A stretch of 64,000 nucleotides of DNA from the NCBI GenBank assembly GCA_031270825.1, contig JAISXH010000025.1:1-64000 (forward strand), in the 5' to 3' direction. The notes under the pieces were generated by a model. That model was given only the letters and a program-made list of their open reading frames with translations, was not told where the DNA came from and searched no databases. The position numbers were made by a program, and so were the translations under genes. The stretch's first letter is position 1, and each line of letters opens with the position of its first letter. This document shows, piece by piece, positions 50,245-58,270 of this stretch. This stretch comes from Bifidobacteriaceae bacterium. GTDB lineage: Bacteria; Actinomycetota; Actinomycetes; Actinomycetales; WQXJ01.

Positions 50245-50958
50245 ATGCCCTCGGAACAGACCGAACCGCTAGCTGGCGCGATTCCGGTTGTGCGGCGGCA
50301 GGTCCTTGGTGATGGTGTGTTCGACGCGATCAGGGGCCTCCTGCTGAACGGCAATCTGCAAGCCGGCGATCGAATCAGCGTGGATGGTCTGGCGCGCCAG
50401 TTCGGGGTGTCACCCACACCGGTCCGGGAGGCTTTGGCCCGAATTGAGGCTTCCGGCCTGGTCGTGCGCGAACCCATGCGCGGGTACAAGGTGGCGCCGG
50501 CAATGAGCCGGACAGACCTGGAAGAGTTGATGGACGCCCGCATTCTGATCGAGCCATACAACGCCGAGGTGGCGTGCCGCCTGGGGCCCGAGGGGCTGGT
50601 GCGCGACCTCGAGGCAGTGTTGGGTGTAATGGCCAACGCGCCGCTTGGGCCTGGTTTCGAGCAGTACAGGGTGTTTCTCGAATCAGATCAGAATTTCCAT
50701 AAGTTGATTGGGCGCGCTGCTGGCAACGCTTACCTGGCGCGCGCGGTGGAAGGCTTCGGGGGCCACCTGCGGCGCTTCTCCCTCTTCGGGGTCAACGGCG
50801 TGGCCGACGCGCTGACGGCACTGGCTGAGCACCGCCTGATTCTTGAGGCGATGAAGCAGCGAAGACCTGAAGAAGCCGCGTCTGCGATGCGCGATCACCT
50901 CAAAGGCGTCCGCGAACGGGCGTTGGTGGAGTTCGACATTCAACGGCGAGGCCGTTGA
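50245..50958 (+). CDS. GntR-family transcriptional regulator (FCD type)
   Basis: A 237-residue regulator. The winged helix is at about 22-85 (DRISVDGLARQFGVSPTPVREALARIEASGLV, the GntR recognition signature). The FCD ligand-binding domain follows, with metal-site residues in DLEELMDARILIEPYNAEVA, ESDQNFHKLIGRAAGN and LAEHRLILEAMKQR. FCD regulators bind small carboxylates or sugar acids, consistent with the lactonase and hydroxyacid dehydrogenase in the operon. It probably represses the operon at the dyad near 39355. ATG at 50245; a TTG directly before it is in frame. No strong binding site is seen. Confidence 0.92.
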   Translation: MPSEQTEPLAGAIPVVRRQVLGDGVFDAIRGLLLNGNLQAGDRISVDGLARQFGVSPTPVREALARIEASGLVVREPMRGYKVAPAMSRTDLEELMDARILIEPYNAEVACRLGPEGLVRDLEAVLGVMANAPLGPGFEQYRVFLESDQNFHKLIGRAAGNAYLARAVEGFGGHLRRFSLFGVNGVADALTALAEHRLILEAMKQRRPEEAASAMRDHLKGVRERALVEFDIQRRGR

Positions 50959-51092
50959 AGACTAGAGGCATCACCAGCTACGGGATAGCGTCACGACCGC
51001 GCGAGACCTTCAGCGTGGAGAGGGCGACTGATTGGCCCGAGCCCCAGGCTCCGGGGCACCGGGCTCGCCCAGAATTGACCGGGCGCCGAGCC

Positions 51093-51203
51093 TCCTGCGC
51101 TAGCCGCGATCTTTCATGGGGAGGGTTGGGGCGGCGTCGAGGGACTGGATTGGGGCGCCGGGCGTTCCAAGGCCTCGGTCTGGTCGTTGGCGGCCGCCGC
51201 GGC
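51093..51203. repeat. Right 111-bp direct repeat of the island
   Basis: The intact copy: bases 51114-51203 are the 3' coding end of the phosphotransferase-like gene and 51093-51113 lie just beyond its stop. It pairs with 39222-39332 (one mismatch). Confidence 0.95.
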
Positions 51204-52853
51204 GATGTCGGCCGGGGCCTCCGAGTCGTCTTTGAGGAAATCGGGCAGGAACGCCTGGGTCATTTCACTGGAATCCGGCTCCGCCTGGTCGGCCGGGTCT
51301 GAGGCGGGCGCCCGGTCGGTCGTCGCTGAATCCTTGTCGCCGTCGGTTGGCTGGTCGGCTGGCGCCGGGGTTTGGTCGCCCGGGACCGGGCCCCCTGCTG
51401 CGCCGCCGATGCCGCCTGCGCCGTCGGGGCCGTCTGCTCCGTTTTCGGCCGGCTCGCTTGGGGGAACCTCTTGGGACGCCTCCTTGTTTCCGGCGGCATC
51501 CAGTTGGTCCGCCCAAGAGGGCACTGCCTCACCGGTCTGATCGCCAGGAGATGACTTCTTAGGACTGCCCCACAGGCTGACTCCGCCCTTCGCGACCGAC
51601 TCACGTTTGGGCGGCTGCAGAGAGTCCGGGCCCCCTGGCGGCGCCGCTTCGGCCGCCTTGGTCCCATCTCCCGTCGATCCGTCCGCCGCCGATTCGCTCG
51701 GCGCGTCCTCGCTCTTCGCTTCGGCCGGCGGCTGCCAGTCGGGCAGGCGGTCTTCGCCGGTCACGCGCGGGATTGAACCGCTGGTCCGCAGATGCTCGCG
51801 GGCCGCCGCCTCCGAGGCGCGCAAAGCGGCCTCCCGGCGCTGGCGCGTCTCCGCCTCGGCCGCTTGCTTGGCGGCTTCGAGTTTGGCGGTTGCCGCCGCT
51901 TCGGCGGCGGCAAGGCGGGCGGCCTCGGCCTCTTCCTGTTCAACCGCTTGATCCAGGTCGGCGAGCATGCCGCGGGCGTCAGCGATGATGGCGGGATCCT
52001 CCAAGGAGATGCCGTGGCGGAGCCACCGGATGATGGCGATTTCGCCCAGGAAGGCCGCCCGGTCCTCCAGGTGCGGGTCGTCCAGTTCGGCGCGGCGGCG
52101 CCGGTAGGCGCCGACTATGGAGCCGGCGACATCCGGTGGGAGCGGGGCCAGCAATTGGGCCAGGTCCTCCGCCGGGTCGGAGACCTGCACCGAAGCGAAG
52201 TCGGTGACCGCGGAAACGCGGCCGGCGTTCTCGAGTAGGTGTTCGGCCGCCATGTCGCCGTGGATCGGCACCGGGGTGAAAACCCACCAGGCGTCGCGGC
52301 CGAGCTGTTCGCGCCAACGACGCTCCAGGCGCTTGGACACGTGGCCGGTGCGGACGGCATCGTCCACCTGGGTGTTGAGGCGGGCCCTGTGCTCGGATGG
52401 GGTGTACGCGGGAAGGCCGGCGTCGGTGACGATTGACGGCGGGAGCTCGTGGAAGGCGCCGATCGCCCGTCCCAGCGACTCCGCCACCCCGGGGCCGGCG
52501 TCCATCAATTCCATCACCACCGGCGCGCCCGGAAGGGCGGCATAGACCATCGCTTTACCGCCGCTGACCAGGGCGGCGTGGCCGCGGGGACGGGGCACCT
52601 CGAAGGGCAGCGCTCCGCCGGAGGACGCGCCGGCCAGGGACTTGAGCAGGATCGCTTCGGCTTCTTGGCCGGCTTCGGCAGCGGCGTGGAGGGCCAACCG
52701 GACCACCCAGGTGCGGCCCGAGGCGTCCTCGACGTGAGCGAAGGCGTAATCGGCGCCCACGTGGTCCATCCGCGCCCCGACCACGTCCAGGCTCGGGACG
52801 GCCGCAGTTGCGAGGGCGGCCAGCGCCAGCGGGTTGGTTTTGAGATTGCCCAC
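51114..52853 (-). CDS. Phosphotransferase-like (APH/macrolide kinase fold) protein with long acidic tail
   Basis: A 579-residue protein. Residues 1-300 have the aminoglycoside-phosphotransferase fold: an N-lobe (VPSLDVVGARMDHVGADYAF, TWVVRLALHAAAEAG), the catalytic loop VPIHGDMAAEHLLENAGRVS and a metal Asp in VTDFASVQVSDPAEDLAQLL. A coiled coil (about 325-385, AAAEAAATAKLEAAKQAAEAE) and a 190-residue Pro/Ala/Glu/Asp-rich tail follow. It is a conserved neighbour of uvrD2 and adnB in actinobacteria and its substrate is unknown; antibiotic resistance should not be assumed. GTG start at 52853, divergent from uvrD2 with about 40 bp between them. Its 3' end is the island boundary. Confidence 0.85.
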   Translation of the reverse strand: MGNLKTNPLALAALATAAVPSLDVVGARMDHVGADYAFAHVEDASGRTWVVRLALHAAAEAGQEAEAILLKSLAGASSGGALPFEVPRPRGHAALVSGGKAMVYAALPGAPVVMELMDAGPGVAESLGRAIGAFHELPPSIVTDAGLPAYTPSEHRARLNTQVDDAVRTGHVSKRLERRWREQLGRDAWWVFTPVPIHGDMAAEHLLENAGRVSAVTDFASVQVSDPAEDLAQLLAPLPPDVAGSIVGAYRRRRAELDDPHLEDRAAFLGEIAIIRWLRHGISLEDPAIIADARGMLADLDQAVEQEEAEAARLAAAEAAATAKLEAAKQAAEAETRQRREAALRASEAAAREHLRTSGSIPRVTGEDRLPDWQPPAEAKSEDAPSESAADGSTGDGTKAAEAAPPGGPDSLQPPKRESVAKGGVSLWGSPKKSSPGDQTGEAVPSWADQLDAAGNKEASQEVPPSEPAENGADGPDGAGGIGGAAGGPVPGDQTPAPADQPTDGDKDSATTDRAPASDPADQAEPDSSEMTQAFLPDFLKDDSEAPADIAAAAANDQTEALERPAPQSSPSTPPQPSP

Positions 52854-52893
52854 GAATCCAAGGTACGGGTCAGTGTCGGACGAGCCTGCCAAG

Positions 52894-54912
52894 ATGGTCA
52901 GCGTGTCAGAACATCCCGCCGCTGAAAGCCTGTTGGAAGGGCTGGACCCGGAGCAGCGTGAAGCCGCCACCCGCCTGACCGGGCCGGTGTGCGTCTTGGC
53001 GGGCGCCGGCACCGGTAAGACCAGGGCGATCACGCACCGCATCGCCTATGGCGTGGCTGCGGGCGTGTACAACCCGGCGTCGGTGTTGGCGGTGACGTTC
53101 ACCACCCGCGCGGCCGGCGAGCTGCGCGAACGGCTGCGCCTGCTCGGCGCCCGCGGTGTGCAGGCGAGGACTTTTCACGCCGCCGCCCTGCGCCAGCTAA
53201 CCTACTTTCTGCGGACTGAGTTCAACCGTCCGGCGCCGCGCTTAGTCGAGCTGAAAGCCCCATTGGTGGCGCAGGCGGCTGCGCGCTTGGGGATTGAGGT
53301 CGACCGGGCGGCGGTGCGCGATCTGGCGGCTGAGATCGAGTGGTCCAAAGTGCAGTTGTGGACGGCTGACGACTACCAGAAGCTGGCGGCCCAGGCCGGG
53401 CGCGGCCAACCGGCCGGGTTGGACCAGATCGCCGTCGCCCGGCTGATCCGGGTCTATGAGCAGGTGCTGGGCGAAGCGGAGGCGATGGATTTCGAAGACG
53501 TGCTCCTGGCGATGGCCGGCCTGATGGATGAGAGCCCGGCGGTCGCGCGCCAAGTCCGCTCCCAGTATCGGCATTTCGTGGTCGACGAATTCCAAGACGT
53601 CTCGCCATTGCAGCACCGCTTGCTCGATTTGTGGTTGGGCGAGCGGCGCGAGCTGTGCGTGGTGGGGGACCCGGCCCAGACCATCTATTCGTTCGCCGGC
53701 GCCTCCTCGCGCTTCTTGACCGAATTCCAGCGGCGCTTCCCAGACGCCGCCGTGGTCAAGCTGGTGAGGGACTACCGCTCCACTCCGCAGGTGGTCTCGC
53801 TGGCCAACTCGGTGCTGCGGCGGGCCGGGCAGTTGGGGGTGGAGTTGGTCTCGCAGCGGGAGTCCGGTCCGGCGGTCACCTTCCGGTCCTTCGCCGACGA
53901 TGCCGCAGAGGCCGCCGGCGTGGCCGCCCAGATTTCCGAGTTGGTCCAGGCCGGCGTCGGGGCGGACCAGGTCGCGATCCTTTACCGCACCAACGGGCAG
54001 TCGGAACCGCTCGAAAACGCGCTCGCCTCGGCCGCGATTCCCTACCAGGTCCGCGGCGGGGAACGCTTCTTCGCCCGCCGGGAGGTTCGTCAGGCGCTGG
54101 CGCTGTTGCGCGCCCAGGCCAAGGTCGAGGCCGGCGAGCCGGTGCTGGCGCAAGTTGAGAACGCGCTGGGCTCGCTGGGCTGGTCTGGCGACCCGCCATC
54201 CGAGCGCGGCGCGGTGCGGGCCCGCTGGGAATCGCTTGACGCGCTGGCGAATCTGGCCCGCGGGCTGGTGGACGCCGGTGTCGACGACCTCCAGCAGGTG
54301 GTCGAGTCGATTCTGGGCCGGGCGGACGCCGGGCACGCGCCGGCCGGGGCCGGCGTGACTTTGGCCTCGCTGCACTCCGCCAAAGGCCTGGAGTGGGAGG
54401 CGGTTTTCCTGGTGGGCGTGGCAGACGGCCTAGTGCCGATTTCCCTGGCCGACCGTCCCCAAGACGTCGCCGAAGAAAGGCGGCTGCTGTATGTCGGAAT
54501 CACTCGGGCCAAGCGACATCTGCAGTTGTCATACGCCAAGGCGCGAACCGTGGGCGGTAACGCCAACCGACGTCACTCGCAGTTCCTGAATGGGCTGTGG
54601 CCCACGGCAGAGCAATCGGCGAAGAAAGCGCGCGGCTTGGCGGTGCCGGCGAAAGAAGATCTGACGGCGGACGAACGGGGCCTCTTCGAACAACTGTGGG
54701 CGTGGCGCCTGGAGATCGCGCGGGCCGAGGGCCGGACCGCTTTCACCGTCTTCACCGATCTGACCCTGCTGGCGGTGGCGTCGCGCCGGCCCCGCGACCG
54801 CAAAGCCTTGGCCGCCATTCCCGGGATCGGCCCGGTCAAGATCGAACTCTACGGCCGCGACCTGCTGAACGTGGTGGCCGCCGCAGCCGGCCAGGGTGAT
54901 CCTGCCCGGTGA
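52894..54912 (+). CDS. uvrD2: UvrD2-type SF1 DNA helicase with HRDC domain
   Basis: A 672-residue 3'-5' DNA helicase. Walker A AGAGTGKT (36-43), TFTTRAAGELRERL, VDEFQDVSPLQHRLL, VGDPAQTIYSFAGASS, HSAKGLEWEAVFLVGV and RLLYVGITRAKRHLQLSYA cover the motor. The C-terminal HRDC domain (about 590-660) ends RKALAAIPGIGPVKIELYGRDLL. Mycobacterial UvrD2 has a tetracysteine motif between motor and HRDC; here that linker (EQSAKKARGLAVPAKEDLT) has no cysteine. ATG at 52894; GTG at 52903 is an alternative. It would serve DNA repair or replication alongside AdnAB. Confidence 0.94.
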   Translation: MVSVSEHPAAESLLEGLDPEQREAATRLTGPVCVLAGAGTGKTRAITHRIAYGVAAGVYNPASVLAVTFTTRAAGELRERLRLLGARGVQARTFHAAALRQLTYFLRTEFNRPAPRLVELKAPLVAQAAARLGIEVDRAAVRDLAAEIEWSKVQLWTADDYQKLAAQAGRGQPAGLDQIAVARLIRVYEQVLGEAEAMDFEDVLLAMAGLMDESPAVARQVRSQYRHFVVDEFQDVSPLQHRLLDLWLGERRELCVVGDPAQTIYSFAGASSRFLTEFQRRFPDAAVVKLVRDYRSTPQVVSLANSVLRRAGQLGVELVSQRESGPAVTFRSFADDAAEAAGVAAQISELVQAGVGADQVAILYRTNGQSEPLENALASAAIPYQVRGGERFFARREVRQALALLRAQAKVEAGEPVLAQVENALGSLGWSGDPPSERGAVRARWESLDALANLARGLVDAGVDDLQQVVESILGRADAGHAPAGAGVTLASLHSAKGLEWEAVFLVGVADGLVPISLADRPQDVAEERRLLYVGITRAKRHLQLSYAKARTVGGNANRRHSQFLNGLWPTAEQSAKKARGLAVPAKEDLTADERGLFEQLWAWRLEIARAEGRTAFTVFTDLTLLAVASRRPRDRKALAAIPGIGPVKIELYGRDLLNVVAAAAGQGDPAR

Positions 54913-54978
54913 AGGGGACCGGATTCAGGCCGGGTCGACTAGCGCGCCGACGCCGACACGACCGCCGCCATGAGGCGC

Positions 54979-56064
54979 CTATGCGCCCGGCGGGAGCGGC
55001 ACCACCGGCGGCGGCGCCCAATGGACGGTCCGCCGAGGCCGGGGCAGGTGGGAGTTGCATTTCGGATGCTCTTTCAGGTCGGTCCACGACAGTTGGTAGG
55101 ACGGCAGCGACATGGTGACCAGACGTCCAGCCGTGGGCGGTTTGACGCCGGCCAGGCCCTGAAGCACCTCGGCCGCGGCCATGGCGCCCATGGCGGCGGC
55201 GAGAATCGGGTCTTCGCCCCGTCCCGCCACGCCCGAACGGACGAACCTTTGAGTGGCCAGGCCCGGCCAGCAGGGATCTTTGTCGACCGCCCAGAGGCGC
55301 TGGCAGCGCAGACATGGCCCTGACCCCTGGCGCACCCAGGGGCCGCAAGAAACGTCCAACTCGCCGACCAAAACCGACAGGTGATCAATGCCGTGGGAGG
55401 TGAAGAAGGCGGCTCGGGTCGGATCGGAGACCTCGTCGCCGACCAACACCGCGACATCGGGCCTGAGCAACCGGCCCCGGAAGCGGATCTCGCAGTCGAA
55501 ACCGCGATCGGCCAGCACCTGGGCCAGAGCCTCGGAACGCGGCCGGTCGACTGACTCGGGCCCGTAGACCTGGCCGCGATCACGCGGGCGGACTGGGCGC
55601 GGGTCATGCAGCTGCAGCGTTCCCACCCCGCTGGCGGCCAGCGCCAAGGCGACGTGGGCGCCGGTGCGGCCGAGCCCGTAGATGTTCACCCGCTGGCCTG
55701 TCCGCCGGGCCAGCGCTGTCCAACCGTCCGTCTCGACCAGCGAGCGGGTTTCGGCTTCGGCGGCGAGCAACTCGCGGCTCTTGGGCGGGACATGCATTTC
55801 CGCCGTTTGCGAGCGCGCGGCCTGGGAGAGCAGGCCGGCGTCGCGTAGTTCTTCCAAGAGCTGGTCGATCCGCTCGCGACGGCCGCCCAGGGCGGCCAGC
55901 TGCCGGCGCAACTGCGCCGGCGAGTGGTCCGTTTCGAGGAGTCGGATGACGTCGAATTCGCGCGGGTGCTCAATGCGGAATGTTCGGGCCAGCCGGGGGT
56001 CGTTGCCTACTTGGATCTCGTGCCGGTTCCTCCACAGGACCCGCAATCCGCTTTTCAGTTTCAT
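54979..56064 (-). CDS. ThiF/MoeB-fold protein
   Basis: A 361-residue protein of the E1-like adenylating superfamily. The N-terminal 125 residues are a small winged-helix-like region (GLRVLWRNRHEIQVG, EHPREFDVIRLLETDHSPAQ). The Rossmann core has VNIYGLGRTGAHVALALAASG and LQLHDPRPVRPRDRGQVYGP. CLRCQRLW ... CWP could form part of a zinc site. The usual catalytic Cys loop is not clear. Actinobacteria keep a ThiF-like gene beside uvrD2, with unknown function; the layout (N-domain plus ThiF) also recalls leader-binding proteins of modified-peptide systems, but no peptide or YcaO gene is near. It is convergent with uvrD2. Confidence 0.8.
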   Translation of the reverse strand: MKLKSGLRVLWRNRHEIQVGNDPRLARTFRIEHPREFDVIRLLETDHSPAQLRRQLAALGGRRERIDQLLEELRDAGLLSQAARSQTAEMHVPPKSRELLAAEAETRSLVETDGWTALARRTGQRVNIYGLGRTGAHVALALAASGVGTLQLHDPRPVRPRDRGQVYGPESVDRPRSEALAQVLADRGFDCEIRFRGRLLRPDVAVLVGDEVSDPTRAAFFTSHGIDHLSVLVGELDVSCGPWVRQGSGPCLRCQRLWAVDKDPCWPGLATQRFVRSGVAGRGEDPILAAAMGAMAAAEVLQGLAGVKPPTAGRLVTMSLPSYQLSWTDLKEHPKCNSHLPRPRRTVHWAPPPVVPLPPGA

Positions 56065-56110
56065 CTTCTGGCTCCTTTGCCTGCGCCTGGTGGTCTGGTG
56101 GTCTGGTTGG

Positions 56111-56140
56111 CCGAGCCGGCGCGGGGAGGCGCCGGCTCGG
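56111..56140 (-). terminator. 12-bp perfect G/C-rich hairpin
   Basis: CCGAGCCGGCGC and GCGCCGGCTCGG around a 6-base loop, between the carboxylase and ThiF-like genes on the minus strand. It has no T-tract in either direction. It may separate the two transcription units. Confidence 0.45.
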
Positions 56141-56344
56141 ACTTTGGGTGACGACCACTTGCTGCGTCAACCACCGCTACTTTGTCAATGACCGCAGGCT
56201 GGCTCAGGCGCGCCTCAGCGCCGGCGGGAAAACTCCCCAAGCCCAGACGTTGTCAAAGGACCCCCCGCCGAAGGCCATTCGCAGCGGCTAGAAAAACCGT
56301 GCTTTTGGAATGGCCCGTCCGGAGTAGGCCGGCTCGAATCGCGG

Positions 56345-56360
56345 ATAAACATTTGTTTAT
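56345..56360. repeat. AT-rich palindrome overlapping the carboxylase stop codon
   Basis: ATAAACATTTGTTTAT has two 7-bp perfect arms and a 2-bp centre. It overlaps the TAA of the carboxylase gene, in strongly G/C-rich surroundings. The role is unknown. Confidence 0.5.
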
Positions 56361-58192
56361 TGGACATCCTCGGCCGAGCGGTCTAGTGGGTCGGCGTCGT
56401 CAATTGGCCCGATCCGGCACAGGAGGTGGCCCATGGGCACCCGTTGTCCTGGGGCGGCGGCCAAGGCTTGGACCACGCCGTCCCGGGGCGCGGTCAGGGG
56501 CTGTTCCATTTTCATGGCCTCCAGCACCACCAACAACTGGCCTTGGTCAACCGGATCGCCTTCGGCCACGGCCACTCTGACGACTGTTCCCTGCATTGGC
56601 GCTGTCACCGACCCGTCGGCCGCGGCCCGAGCCGCGGCGCCAGCCGACCGCTTGGACGTCCGGCGCGGGGGCGCCACTCGTCCCGGGGCCCCTGGCGGCG
56701 CCGCCAAGGCGCCGCCAGTCAATTCGGCCGGCAGCACCACCTCGAGGCGCTTGCCTCCCACCTCGACCACCATCCGCGAGGTGGCCGCGATCGGCGGAAG
56801 GGCGGCGTCTAAGGCCGTGGCGGGCGCCAATCCGGCCACCACTGGCGCGAATTCTTCTTCGATCCAGCGAGTGTGCACTGTGTATTCGCCGGCGACGGCG
56901 GCGGTGAACTCCGGCGCCTCGACCACGGCTCGGTGGAAATGGCGGTTGGCGCCGATCCCGTCGACCTTCAATTCCGCCAGCGCCCGCCGGGCGCGGGCCA
57001 GCGCCTGGGCGCGATCCCGCCCGCGCACCACGATCTTGCCGATCAGCGAGTCGTAGGAGCCGGTCAGTGCGTCGCCGGCCTCGTAGCCGAAGTCGCAGCG
57101 CAGACCGGGACCGCCGGGCAGGCGCAGCGCTGAGATCAGGCCCGGCGTGGGCAGGAAGCCGGCGGCGGGGTCTTCGGCGTTGATCCGGAACTCGATCGCA
57201 TGGCCGTAGGCCAGCGCGTCCGTATAGCCCAACGATTCGCCGGCGGCGATCCGTAGCTGCTCGCGCACCAGATCGACTCCGGTGACCTCTTCTGTCACCG
57301 GATGCTCCACCTGCAGGCGCGGATTGATTTCCATGAAGAACAGCTCGCCGCCCGGCCCGACCAAGAACTCGCAGGTGGCGGCCCCAACGTAGCCGACTTC
57401 CAAGAGCAGCGCCCGGGACGCCTGCCTCAAGAGGCCGTCCTGGGCCGGGGTCAAGAAGGGCGCCGGCGCCTCTTCGATCAGCTTCTGGTAGCGCCGCTGG
57501 ACCGTGCAATCCCGCGTCGAGACCACCGCCACCCCGCCGTGGGCGTCCGCCAGACACTGGGTCTCGACATGACGTGGGCGCTCGATGAAGCGCTCGACGA
57601 AGCACTCCGAACGGCCGAAGGCCGCCTGCGCCTCGCGCTGGCAGGCCGCCAGCGCTTCAGCGGCGGCGCCGGATTCGCGCACCACTCTCATGCCGCGCCC
57701 GCCGCCGCCGTAACAGGCTTTGATCACCAGCGGAAAACCGTGGTCGTCTCCGAACTGGGACACCTCGCCCGCGTCCATAACCGGCCCAGCGCTCGCCGGC
57801 ACTGTCGAGACCCCTGCCCGCGTCGCCAAAGCCCGTGCGGAAACCTTGTTTGAGACCAGATCCAGCACCTCGGGCGGCGGCCCCACCCAAATCAGTCCGG
57901 CCCGGGCCACCGCGCGCGCCAGGGCCGAGGACTCGGCCAGAAAACCGTAACCCGGGTGGACGGCATCGGCGGCCGCCTTGATCGCGGCCTCGACAATGGC
58001 CTCGCGGCTGAGATAGGTCTCGGCGACCGACTCGCCGGGCAGGGCGAAGGCCTCGTCGGCCACGCGCACGTGCATGGCGGACCGGTCCTCGGGCGCGTAC
58101 ACGGCCACCGAGCGGATGCCCGCCTCGGCGCAGGCCCGGGCGATTCTGACCGCGATCTCGCCGCGGTTCGCAATCAAGAGGCTAGAAAACAC
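56357..58192 (-). CDS. Acyl-CoA carboxylase alpha subunit (biotin carboxylase plus biotin carrier)
   Basis: A 611-residue protein that carboxylates its own biotin with ATP and bicarbonate for transfer to acetyl- or propionyl-CoA by a partner beta subunit (not in this window). Biotin carboxylase motifs: LLIANRGEIAVRIARA, VHPGYGFLAES, ATP-grasp KACYGGGGRGMRVV, FFMEINPRLQVEHPVTE. The C-terminal carrier domain has the biotinylated Lys in EAMKMEQP (about 570). A BT-like linker joins the two. GTG at 58192 was chosen because VFSSLLIANRGEI fits the family start; GTG at 58225 is possible. BirA at 5.1 kb would biotinylate it. The gene probably follows maf in one transcript. Confidence 0.95.
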   Translation of the reverse strand: MFSSLLIANRGEIAVRIARACAEAGIRSVAVYAPEDRSAMHVRVADEAFALPGESVAETYLSREAIVEAAIKAAADAVHPGYGFLAESSALARAVARAGLIWVGPPPEVLDLVSNKVSARALATRAGVSTVPASAGPVMDAGEVSQFGDDHGFPLVIKACYGGGGRGMRVVRESGAAAEALAACQREAQAAFGRSECFVERFIERPRHVETQCLADAHGGVAVVSTRDCTVQRRYQKLIEEAPAPFLTPAQDGLLRQASRALLLEVGYVGAATCEFLVGPGGELFFMEINPRLQVEHPVTEEVTGVDLVREQLRIAAGESLGYTDALAYGHAIEFRINAEDPAAGFLPTPGLISALRLPGGPGLRCDFGYEAGDALTGSYDSLIGKIVVRGRDRAQALARARRALAELKVDGIGANRHFHRAVVEAPEFTAAVAGEYTVHTRWIEEEFAPVVAGLAPATALDAALPPIAATSRMVVEVGGKRLEVVLPAELTGGALAAPPGAPGRVAPPRRTSKRSAGAAARAAADGSVTAPMQGTVVRVAVAEGDPVDQGQLLVVLEAMKMEQPLTAPRDGVVQALAAAPGQRVPMGHLLCRIGPIDDADPLDRSAEDVQ

Positions 58193-58270
58193 GCTTCCAC
58201 CGTAAGCGGCCGCCGCCCCCGTCACGGCTCCGACAAGGGGCCAGGTCCGGCGCCGCCTTTTGTGCGGACC

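Larger units (their letters stand above)
39222..51203. mobile_element. Putative 11.9-kb catabolic island bounded by 111-bp direct repeats
   Basis: The segment between the two copies of the 111-bp repeat holds twelve plus-strand genes for import and breakdown of a carbohydrate and ends with a GntR regulator. Its third codon positions are visibly less G/C-extreme than the flanks. The right repeat is the intact 3' end of the phosphotransferase-like gene; the left repeat is a detached copy of that 3' end. No integrase, transposase or relaxase is inside, so it cannot be shown to move by itself. Insertion by an integrase encoded elsewhere, or recombination between duplicated ends, would both leave this structure. 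Confidence 0.65.

Noticed and set aside
51114-52853. Phosphotransferase-like gene as an antibiotic-resistance determinant
   Set aside because: The fold alone does not prove drug modification; the gene is in a conserved housekeeping neighbourhood and has a long tail unlike resistance enzymes.
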